Assembly: GCA_002385265.1 (NCBI GenBank)
Contig: DGDD01000176.1
Span: 1-17,564 of the forward strand
DNA length: 17,564 nt
DNA from: Chitinophagaceae bacterium UBA3961
Lineage (GTDB): Bacteria; Bacteroidota; Bacteroidia; Chitinophagales; Chitinophagaceae
Reading direction: 5' to 3'
The notes beneath the pieces were generated by a model that worked only from the letters and a program-made list of their open reading frames with translations, had not been told where the DNA came from and ran no database searches. This document shows, one piece after another, positions 7,635 through 14,087 of the stretch (within the stretch, counting starts at the first letter, position 1; each line of letters opens with the position of its first letter). A program made the translations under genes and the position numbers.

Positions 7635-7668
7635 CAAATATAGTCTACCCAGATTCCACTATCAAAAA
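7635..7668 (-). promoter_or_regulatory. Bacteroidota promoter (TTTTTG-N20-TATATTTG) reading leftward
   Basis: On the minus strand a -33 box TTTTTG (7668-7663) and a -7 box TATATTTG (7642-7635) are separated by 20 nt. Both match the Bacteroidota consensus TTTG / TAnnTTTG at the preferred spacing, making it the best-formed promoter in the window. It lies between the ends of two convergent genes, where no coding gene needs a promoter. Predicted start is about 7631. Confidence 0.55.
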
Positions 7669-7671
7669 GAA

Positions 7672-7706
7672 ATCGGAGAATGAACGTTTTTTATCGGAGA
7701 ATGGAC
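7672..7706. repeat. Tandem 14-bp direct repeat with 21-bp period, operator-like
   Basis: ATCGGAGAATGAAC (7672-7685) and ATCGGAGAATGGAC (7693-7706) match at 13 of 14 positions and start exactly 21 bp apart, two helical turns. The near copy starts 3 nt outside the -33 box of the leftward promoter. On that strand the core reads CATTCTCCGAT twice, at roughly -42 to -55 and -63 to -76. Paired direct repeats at this spacing next to a -33/-35 box are typical of LytTR-type or other dimeric activators; the actual regulator is unknown. Confidence 0.55.
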
Positions 7707-7815
7707 AAAAGTTAATAGTTTACCCTAAGTATAAAATCTTATAAATCAAGAAGAAAGGGGTAAAAAATCACTTTTTAAAAAAATCGCAAATTTGTTGTTA
7801 AGCTCCTCTTGTAAT

Positions 7816-8685
7816 TTAAAATATCGAAACCGACCAGTTTCTTGTCCAATGATTTCCGGCTTCTAATTTCATTATTCCTTCTTTTGATTCAAAATCTTGG
7901 TTATGCAACACTGAGTCGGCAATGCCGCACCATGGCTCGATGCAAACAAAGGGAGCATTCTTTGCAGCCCAAATTCCCATGAAAGGGAAGTCATCAAAAT
8001 CAAAATGCCACCCATGAGGAGTTTTGTCTGACTTCAAAGAAATACGATGGCTTTTCAAATCTTTAAAAACGAGTGCGTCTTTCGCAAATAATTCCTTTTT
8101 TAAATGAAGTACAGTAGTATTATTAAGACAGGGAACGGACGTTTTATCAATAATTCCATCGTCTGCAATCAGCCATCGGTCTGAGTTTTCAACTTCTTCA
8201 AAAATTAAGTCATAGTCTTCATAGGAAGTACCCTCTATTAGTGGAACTGCAAAAGCCGGATGAGCTCCAAGGGAAAAGAACATTGGTTCGGGGCCAAGGT
8301 TTTCAACTTCATAAGTTAAAGTCATCTTACTATCTTGAAGTTGATATTTCAATTTAAGTGAGAAATCGAAGGGATACCATTTCTTTGTTTGTTCTGAAGA
8401 AGTCAATTGAAACACTAATTCATCTTCTTTTTGAGAAACTAGCGTGAATGTTGCTTCGCGCGCAAATCCGTGGCGAGGTAGTTGATACCAGTTGCCTTTG
8501 AAGCTGTACTTTCCTTGCTTTAGCATTCCAACAATTGGGAAGAGCACGGGTGAGTGTTTTGCCCAGAATTGGGGATCACCTTTCCAAAGATAATTCAGTC
8601 CGTTTTTTTCGTTTTTCAGTGAGCTCAATTCGGCCCCAACGGGGTTCACTGAAATACTGATGGAATTATTGCGGATACTGTACAT
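7816..8685 (-). CDS. Aldose 1-epimerase family protein, LacX-like
   Basis: A 289-residue cytoplasmic protein of the galactose-mutarotase-like superfold, which interconverts alpha and beta anomers of aldoses. It is nearest the LacX branch. Sugar-site motifs are LPRHGFAR (R71, H72, R76), SLGAHPAF with catalytic acid H142, and FVCIEPWCG with catalytic base E250. The N-terminus (INPVGAELSSL-type strand, here SVNPVGAELSSLKN) and FWAKHSPVLFPIVG are also diagnostic of this subgroup. There is no signal peptide. Substrate is probably a hexose, unspecified. It is a single gene, divergent from the ABC permease and convergent with the haloperoxidase gene. No good terminator follows closely on the minus strand; its transcript might run to the hairpin at 7555-7583. 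Confidence 0.9.
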   Translation of the reverse strand: MYSIRNNSISISVNPVGAELSSLKNEKNGLNYLWKGDPQFWAKHSPVLFPIVGMLKQGKYSFKGNWYQLPRHGFAREATFTLVSQKEDELVFQLTSSEQTKKWYPFDFSLKLKYQLQDSKMTLTYEVENLGPEPMFFSLGAHPAFAVPLIEGTSYEDYDLIFEEVENSDRWLIADDGIIDKTSVPCLNNTTVLHLKKELFAKDALVFKDLKSHRISLKSDKTPHGWHFDFDDFPFMGIWAAKNAPFVCIEPWCGIADSVLHNQDFESKEGIMKLEAGNHWTRNWSVSIF

Positions 8686-8700
8686 GGGCTAGTTTTTAGG

Positions 8701-8730
8701 CAATATACTAAATGTTCATTTCCACTCAAC
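8701..8730 (-). promoter_or_regulatory. Probable promoter of the epimerase gene (GTTG-N19-TATATTG)
   Basis: The minus strand carries GTTG (8730-8727) and TATATTG (8707-8701) 19 nt apart, close to the Bacteroidota consensus but with a shortened -7 box. It ends 15 nt before the ATG at 8685. Confidence 0.4.
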
Positions 8731-8781
8731 CGCCTTCCCTACCTTCGATGTAAATAGGAATCCCCCCATTCAAAATAGTAA

Positions 8782-8789
8782 TATATTTG
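8782..8789 (+). promoter_or_regulatory. -7 box (TATATTTG) abutting the ABC permease start
   Basis: TATATTTG is an exact TAnnTTTG match ending 3 nt before ATG 8793, so transcription would begin at or next to the start codon. No TTTG is visible at 19-21 nt upstream. This box also explains the apparent TTG start at 8787, which is part of the promoter rather than a codon. Confidence 0.5.
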
Positions 8790-8792
8790 AAT

Positions 8793-10043
8793 ATGCGTCG
8801 AATACTAGAAATCCTCGGCTCAAGTTTAAGCCTTACCTGGCACGAGTTTAAATCTCACAAAGTGCGCACATTGCTCTCTCTTTCGGGGGTAGCATTCGGT
8901 ATCTTCTGTATTATTGGTGTATTAACCATGGTGGACAGTTTATCGAAAGCTGTGCAAAATGATATCAAAGCGCTTGGATCGAACACAATTTATATCGACA
9001 AATGGGAATACAGTGGGGGGCCCGATTATCCATGGTGGAAATACGTGAACAGACCTACCCCCAAATACGAAGAAATGGTGTTGGTGAAGCAAAAAGTGGC
9101 TTCTGCAAAAAGCATCGCTATTAATACGCAGATTTCCGATAAAATTGAATACGACGATAATATCCTCAATAACGTTCAGTACTACGGCGTAACGGAAGAG
9201 TACAATCAAATTCAAACAATTGATATATCCTACGGCAGGTACCTTCAACAAAGTGATTTTGACCAAGGCGCCAATGCTGTTGTTATAGGTAACGAATTAG
9301 CAGAAACACTATTTGGCAAAGCAGATAAGGCAATTGGAAGTTTAATTACCATGAAGGGCGGAAAGAAAGGAGCAATAGTAGGGGTAATTAAAAAACAAGG
9401 TACCAGTATTTTAGGTGGATTCGACTATGATAAGAGCGTTATCATCCCCTACGGATTCATGAAAACCCTCGTTAGAATTGAGAATGCCGGACCATCGATC
9501 ATGGTGAAAGGCAAAGACGAAATTCCGATGGCTCAATTGAAAGACGAATTGCTAGCGGCTATGAGGTCGATTCGAAAATTGAAACCGACTCAAGACGATG
9601 ATTTCTCTTTAAATGATATCGATTCATTCAGTGAATTCATGGACAATATTTTTGGATACATCAATAAAGGTGGATGGGCTATAGCCATTCTAAGTTTGGT
9701 GGTAGGAATGTTTGGTGTGGCTAACATTATGTTTGTGACGGTAAAAGAAAGAACCAGTCAAATTGGTCTTAAAAAGGCCATTGGCGCCAAGAAAGGCATG
9801 ATTTTGACAGAATTTTTATTAGAATCTTCCTTCTTATGTATAATGGGTGGTTTGCTTGGGCTATTAGGTGTTTTTCTTTTAACACTCTTAGCCGGAGCCG
9901 TTGTTAGTTTTCCCATTGTGATCTCAACTTCTATTTTGATATTAGCTGTTAGTATTTGCATTATTGTTGGAGTACTTGCAGGTATCATTCCGGCTTCCAT
10001 TGCAGCGAATATGGACCCTGTTGTGGCTATTAGAAGTAAGTAG
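8793..10043 (+). CDS. MacB/FtsX-type ABC transporter permease
   Basis: A 416-residue inner-membrane permease of the MacB/LolCE/FtsX class (type VII ABC). TM1 is at about residues 20-44 (after HEFKSHKVRTLLSLSGVAFG). It is followed by a large periplasmic MacB_PCD domain (about 45-285) and the FtsX core of three helices (about 291-312, 338-368 and 375-400). The cytoplasmic coupling segment VKERTSQIGLKKAIGAKKG lies after TM2, as in MacB. Such proteins do not pass substrate through the membrane but transmit force to the periplasm for export of lipoproteins, peptides or drugs. No ATPase or membrane-fusion protein gene is adjacent, so its partner must be encoded elsewhere. I chose ATG 8793 over the in-frame TTG 8787, which lies in the promoter box. 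The lack of leader suggests leaderless translation. Confidence 0.93.
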   Translation: MRRILEILGSSLSLTWHEFKSHKVRTLLSLSGVAFGIFCIIGVLTMVDSLSKAVQNDIKALGSNTIYIDKWEYSGGPDYPWWKYVNRPTPKYEEMVLVKQKVASAKSIAINTQISDKIEYDDNILNNVQYYGVTEEYNQIQTIDISYGRYLQQSDFDQGANAVVIGNELAETLFGKADKAIGSLITMKGGKKGAIVGVIKKQGTSILGGFDYDKSVIIPYGFMKTLVRIENAGPSIMVKGKDEIPMAQLKDELLAAMRSIRKLKPTQDDDFSLNDIDSFSEFMDNIFGYINKGGWAIAILSLVVGMFGVANIMFVTVKERTSQIGLKKAIGAKKGMILTEFLLESSFLCIMGGLLGLLGVFLLTLLAGAVVSFPIVISTSILILAVSICIIVGVLAGIIPASIAANMDPVVAIRSK

Positions 10044-10065
10044 ACTGAAATTCATCTTTTCAAAA

Positions 10066-10073
10066 TATCTTTG
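10066..10073 (+). promoter_or_regulatory. -7 box (TATCTTTG) of tsaD
   Basis: Exact TAnnTTTG match, 18 nt before the GTG start at 10092 and 22 nt after the permease stop. It contains the TTG that could be mistaken for the start of tsaD. No clear -33 box is seen. Confidence 0.5.
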
Positions 10074-10091
10074 CTGCCTAAATTATGCAGC

Positions 10092-11135
10092 GTGGCGATA
10101 ACTATTCTGGCAATAGAGAGTTCTTGTGATGAAACTTCGGCAGCTATTTGCCGAGATGGAGCCATTCTTTCTAATTTCATAGCAAATCAAAAAGTGCATG
10201 AAGCCTATGGCGGAGTGGTGCCTGAGCTGGCCAGCCGCGCGCACATGCAAAACATAGTTCCAGTAACAGATGTAGCATTAAAACAAGCAGGGGTAACTCT
10301 TTCGGAGGTCGATGCTATTGCATTTACACAAGCCCCGGGTTTAATTGGATCGTTATTAGTGGGTTCTCAATTTGCGAAAAGCTTGGCTTTATCACTCAAC
10401 AAGCCCCTAATTGGAGTACATCACATGCAAGCACATGTTCTCGCCAATTTAATTGAAGAACCACGGCCGCCTTTCCCATTTCTTTGCCTCACGGTAAGCG
10501 GGGGTCATACACAAATTGTGCGATGTGATAGCCCTACTCAGCTGTCTATTATTGGAGCTACTATCGATGACGCTGCAGGCGAAGCATTCGACAAATCTGC
10601 CAAATTACTTGGATTGCCTTACCCAGGTGGGCCATTGATTGATAAATATGCCAAAGAGGGAAATCCAACACGTTTTGCCTTTCCTGAACCCCAAATTCAA
10701 GGACTTGATTTTTCCTTTTCCGGATTGAAAACAGCCATTCTATATTTCCTACAAAACGGCGGAAAGGCTAACTATCATAAAGAGGAACTCTTGGTATCAG
10801 AAGATGAACGAAAGAGATTCATCGAAGAAAACTTGGCTGATATTTGCGCTTCTATTCAAAATAGAATTATCACCATTTTGTTGAATAAGGTTCGGAAAGC
10901 CACAAAAGAAACGGGCATTAAGCATGTGTGTATAGCCGGTGGGGTTTCTGCCAATAGTGGATTAAGAGCTGCGCTTCAAGAATGGGGAGCTAAATATGGT
11001 TGGAATACGTATATACCGGCATTTCAGTACTGTACCGACAATGCAGGAATGATAGCCATTACAGCCTTCTATAAGTACAAAGAAAGTGCTTTTGAAGACC
11101 TATCGGTAACTGCTGCGGCTCGATCGGAATGGTAA
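10092..11135 (+). CDS. tsaD: tRNA N6-adenosine threonylcarbamoyltransferase TsaD
   Basis: Catalytic subunit that, with TsaB and TsaE, transfers threonylcarbamoyl from TC-AMP to N6 of A37 in ANN-decoding tRNAs (t6A). The ASKHA fold is clear: ILAIESSCDETS at the N-terminus, HMQAH metal site, LTVSGGHTQIV, DDAAGEAFDKSAKLLGLPYPGGP, CIAGGVSANSGLR and CTDNAGMIA with the metal-binding Asp (D316). Using GTG 10092 as start places the metal histidines at H111 and H115, the same numbers as in E. coli TsaD, which strongly supports it. The upstream in-frame TTG (10071) lies in a promoter box. Length is 347 residues, about normal (337 in E. coli). It is followed directly by trmN6, so the two are probably co-transcribed. 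Confidence 0.97.
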   Translation: MAITILAIESSCDETSAAICRDGAILSNFIANQKVHEAYGGVVPELASRAHMQNIVPVTDVALKQAGVTLSEVDAIAFTQAPGLIGSLLVGSQFAKSLALSLNKPLIGVHHMQAHVLANLIEEPRPPFPFLCLTVSGGHTQIVRCDSPTQLSIIGATIDDAAGEAFDKSAKLLGLPYPGGPLIDKYAKEGNPTRFAFPEPQIQGLDFSFSGLKTAILYFLQNGGKANYHKEELLVSEDERKRFIEENLADICASIQNRIITILLNKVRKATKETGIKHVCIAGGVSANSGLRAALQEWGAKYGWNTYIPAFQYCTDNAGMIAITAFYKYKESAFEDLSVTAAARSEW

Positions 11136-11137
11136 TT

Positions 11138-11854
11138 ATGGGGAATACATTTTTTAAATTCAAAGATTTTACGATCCATCAAGATCGCTGTGCCATGAAA
11201 GTGTGCACCGATGCCAGTATGTTTGGAGTGTGGGCTCGAAAGTTTGTTTTAGAACCCTCAACCCTATTAGATATTGGAGCAGGCACGGGACTACTAAGTT
11301 TGCTAATTGCATCGGCGAAAGAAGTAAAAATTGATGCTATTGAATTAGATACAGAAGCAGCTTTACAGGCAACTGAAAATATTGTTGCCAGTGATTTTAG
11401 AGATCGAATCGATGTAATAAGCACCGATATTAAAAACTTTCACAGTTCCAAACGTTACGATCTCATTTTCTCAAACCCTCCTTTTTTCGAAAATGATTTG
11501 CACTCTCCTGATCTAAACTCCAATTTAGCAAAACATAGCACCGCATTAAGTTTGGATGAATTGTTTATTTCAGCAGACCGACTTATGCACCCCAAGGGCG
11601 CTTTTGCAATATTACTGCCATTTCATCGAAAAGACGAATTGCTGCAGCTTGCAGAGAAACGAGGATTTTATCCTCATGCCATTTTAGATGTAAAGCAAAC
11701 TCCCAACCATTCCTATTTCAGAACAATGGTGTATTTTAAGAAAGAAAGAGCATCCATTGTAGAACATGAAATGCTGTCTATTCAAGAAGGTGCCACCTAT
11801 AGTGCCGCCTTCAAAACATTGATGAAAGATGTTTATTTCAAGTCACTCGACTAA
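11138..11854 (+). CDS. trmN6: tRNA1(Val) (adenine(37)-N6)-methyltransferase TrmN6
   Basis: SAM-dependent methyltransferase of the YfiC/TrmN6 family, which methylates N6 of A37 in tRNA-Val. A family-typical N-terminus (FKFKDFTIHQDRCAMKVCTDASMFG) leads into motif I DIGAGTGLLSL (SAM binding, about 45-55) and the N6-adenine catalytic motif NPPF (113-116 in SNPPFFEND). With ATG 11138 the protein has 238 residues and starts 2 nt after the tsaD stop. An alternative ATG at 11129 would overlap tsaD by 7 nt and add MVI; homologues typically begin with M and a few residues before the FxFK segment, so I prefer 11138. Coupling with tsaD joins two A37 modification enzymes. The gene ends 2 nt from the convergent lipoprotein gene. 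Confidence 0.92.
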   Translation: MGNTFFKFKDFTIHQDRCAMKVCTDASMFGVWARKFVLEPSTLLDIGAGTGLLSLLIASAKEVKIDAIELDTEAALQATENIVASDFRDRIDVISTDIKNFHSSKRYDLIFSNPPFFENDLHSPDLNSNLAKHSTALSLDELFISADRLMHPKGAFAILLPFHRKDELLQLAEKRGFYPHAILDVKQTPNHSYFRTMVYFKKERASIVEHEMLSIQEGATYSAAFKTLMKDVYFKSLD

Positions 11855-11856
11855 TA

Positions 11857-12678
11857 CTACATCCTACCGACCAAGAAAATACAAGGGGGTCGAGGTTTTG
11901 CAACACCGCGTACATTGGAGAGCCCTAAAACTTCAGTAGTCATTTGAAATACAGGCGGAGGGGTTGGTCCGGTTCCGAACACTGTTCCTTCTCGGTCTTT
12001 CAAAAGTTGAATAAGATCAGCGTCAATATCAGCTGAAGTATTGTAATAGTACAATTTAACTTTTAAACTATTGAGATTTTTGTTGCTACCATCATTGATT
12101 CGGTACCTTAATTCCACTTCCTTTCTTACTCCGTTCGTTGGTGTTATACCGAAAACACCGTTTCGAACGCAGGCAGCCAAATTGATCCTACCATTGGAAG
12201 CATCTACTTCTACCCCTTCCAATTTGCAGCCATTTCCCTCATCAAAAATACTATTGGCCGGCACGTTTCGGTTAAGGGATGCATTGTAAAGCGGCTTCGC
12301 AGTGGTATCGTCTTTTGATAAATCGTAGATTTGATCGTAATAATTGATTCCGCCGATTAATATGATCGCATTGCTAGTATCTCCATTAACCGCGGTGTAA
12401 GTAATTCGATAGCGCAAACCCGTTTCACTTTTGTTTACTCGTATCGCTCCCGTTAAATTATCAATGTCAATTCCTTCGGGAAAGCCTGTGTAGCTGCCTC
12501 CTGTGGGCGCACCAACCGGAGTAATGGTATAATCTACGCTTGGATTGATGTAAAATATAGAATCACCGTAGGTCAGTTTGTAGTTTCCATCTGAGCCACC
12601 GGTGTTGTCGTCTTTGGTACAGGACTGTATGCTCCAAATAGAGAGTAATAATAGTCCTATGGGAAATAGTTTCTTCAT
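11857..12678 (-). CDS. Lipoprotein of unknown function with Ig/cadherin-like repeat segment
   Basis: A 273-residue predicted lipoprotein: MKKLFPIGLLLLSIWSIQSC with Cys20 followed by TKDDNTGG, whose Asp residues after the Cys recall Bacteroidota surface-export signals. Residues about 45-110 contain the segment FPEGIDIDNLTGAIRVNKSETGLRYRITYTA, a pattern found in Bacteroidota surface beta-sandwich domains ('x-x-GI-x-x-x-x-GAI-x-V-x-x-SETGL'). The rest is beta-rich and contains three cysteines, including a CxL...ACVRN pair that might form a disulfide. The C-terminus is basic and Pro-rich (VAKPRPPCIFLVGRM). I recognise no enzymatic motif. It is a single gene, convergent with trmN6 and divergent from the dehydrogenase gene. 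A TTTG-N21-CTGTTTTG stretch just before the ATG is a poor promoter candidate. Confidence 0.75.
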   Translation of the reverse strand: MKKLFPIGLLLLSIWSIQSCTKDDNTGGSDGNYKLTYGDSIFYINPSVDYTITPVGAPTGGSYTGFPEGIDIDNLTGAIRVNKSETGLRYRITYTAVNGDTSNAIILIGGINYYDQIYDLSKDDTTAKPLYNASLNRNVPANSIFDEGNGCKLEGVEVDASNGRINLAACVRNGVFGITPTNGVRKEVELRYRINDGSNKNLNSLKVKLYYYNTSADIDADLIQLLKDREGTVFGTGPTPPPVFQMTTEVLGLSNVRGVAKPRPPCIFLVGRM

Positions 12679-12820
12679 ATCAAAACAGCTGCTTATCTTA
12701 TAGTACGAGCAAACAAGGGTGTTGTAACCTCAAAACTTGCTTTTTTTTCAAAGAATAGCAAAAATCGGACTAAATAAACTGGAAATCTGAAACTTACAGG
12801 TAAAATTTTGTGATTACAAC

Positions 12821-12828
12821 TATGTTTG
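12821..12828 (+). promoter_or_regulatory. -7 box (TATGTTTG) for the dehydrogenase-CHAT operon
   Basis: Exact TAnnTTTG match, 47 nt before the ATG at 12876. A competing arrangement uses TTTTG (12806-12810) as -33 and GACCTTTG (12830-12837) as a -7 box 19 nt later. The rest of the 197-nt gap is AT-rich with no other recognised element. Confidence 0.45.
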
Positions 12829-12875
12829 TGACCTTTGTAAAGCTTGCATAAAACCATTGATTTTCAAATAGCTAT

Positions 12876-14084
12876 ATGAAAAAAATAGGCCTTATCAGAG
12901 AAGGGAAAATTCCGGCAGACAATAGAGTGGCATTAACCCCAGCTCAGTGTAAATGGATTCAAAAGAATCGGCCCGACATTGAAGTTATTGTGCAATCTTC
13001 TCCCGATAGATGTTTTTCCGATCGAGAATACAGCAGTGCAGGTGTTAAAGTGCAATCAGACGTTACAGAGTGTGATATTTTGCTTGGCATCAAAGAAGTT
13101 CCCATTGATCAATTGATTCCTAACAAAACCTATTTGTTTTTTTCTCACACTAAGAAAAAACAGGCTTTCAATAGAAAACTGCTTCAAACCATTCTCAAAA
13201 AGAATATCACCCTTATTGACTACGAATGTTTGGAACATGATGATGGGCAAAGAATCATTGGATTCGGCTTTTTTGCGGGAGTGGTAGGCGCTCATAATGG
13301 CATTATGGCCTATGGTAATAGAACCGGTTTGTATCAGTTGAACCGAGTGTACAAACAACGAAGTTTTCGCGAATTGATCCATACTTATTTCGGCTTGAAA
13401 CTGCCTAATGTAAAGATCGCAGTTACAGGAAGTGGTCGCGTAGCGCACGGGGTATTGGAAGTAATGAACCTTATGGGAATACATGAAGTTGAACCGGACG
13501 ATTATTTGAAAAGAAGGTTTGCATACCCTGTGTATACACAATTGAAAGGTGCTGATCTTTACCGGCACAAAGACACGGGCACCTACAGCAGATCGCATTT
13601 CCATGAACACCCGGAAGAATACAAATGCATTTTCGCGCCTTATACTGAACAAACCGATATTCTTATGAATGGAATTTATTGGGACAAATCGATGCCACGT
13701 TTGTTTGAAAAGGAAGCCATTCAAAAAGATGAATATTTGATTCGAACCATCGCTGATATTACCGATGATGCGGGAGGTTCTGTACCCATTAATTTGGGAG
13801 ATCAAACCATCCAAGATCCGGTATATGGCGTAGACCGAACCAGTTTTGAAAAAACAGCCCCCTACCTTGAACATTCAATAGATGTGATGGCTGTTGGAAA
13901 CCTACCAAACGAACTACCGAGAGATGCAAGCAGGTATTTTGGAGAACAACTATTAAAATTTGTACTGGAAGACATTGTTGGCGGAGGCTCCGAATTAATT
14001 ACAAGGGCGACCATGACACACGAAGGAGCCTTAACAAAAGACTACGAGTATTTACAAGATTACGTGAACGAACAACCGCTTTAA
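12876..14084 (+). CDS. Saccharopine dehydrogenase (Lys1)/alanine dehydrogenase-like NAD(P) oxidoreductase
   Basis: A 402-residue cytoplasmic enzyme of the alanine dehydrogenase / transhydrogenase / lysine-forming saccharopine dehydrogenase fold. The N-terminal domain starts IGLIREGKIPADNRVALTP. The two catalytic positions of yeast Lys1 are conserved as K73 (LGIKEVP) and H91 (FFSHTKKK). The dinucleotide-binding loop is VTGSGRVAHG (183-192), followed by ADITDDAGGSVP near 293-304 as in Lys1-like proteins. LIDYECLEHDDGQRIIGFGFFAG matches the Lys1 'D-x-E-x-L-x-x-D-x-G-R' segment. Expected chemistry is NAD-dependent oxidative deamination of a secondary or primary amino acid. Saccharopine as substrate is plausible but unproven, since Bacteroidota make lysine by the diaminopimelate route. 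The CHAT gene starts 3 nt after the stop, implying one transcript. Confidence 0.85.
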   Translation: MKKIGLIREGKIPADNRVALTPAQCKWIQKNRPDIEVIVQSSPDRCFSDREYSSAGVKVQSDVTECDILLGIKEVPIDQLIPNKTYLFFSHTKKKQAFNRKLLQTILKKNITLIDYECLEHDDGQRIIGFGFFAGVVGAHNGIMAYGNRTGLYQLNRVYKQRSFRELIHTYFGLKLPNVKIAVTGSGRVAHGVLEVMNLMGIHEVEPDDYLKRRFAYPVYTQLKGADLYRHKDTGTYSRSHFHEHPEEYKCIFAPYTEQTDILMNGIYWDKSMPRLFEKEAIQKDEYLIRTIADITDDAGGSVPINLGDQTIQDPVYGVDRTSFEKTAPYLEHSIDVMAVGNLPNELPRDASRYFGEQLLKFVLEDIVGGGSELITRATMTHEGALTKDYEYLQDYVNEQPL

Positions 14085-14087
14085 TGC

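Noticed and set aside
13056..13874. Long open frame (272 codons) on the minus strand inside the dehydrogenase gene
   Set aside because: It is antisense to a clearly conserved Lys1-like protein, has no family motif, and its composition is that of a shadow frame.
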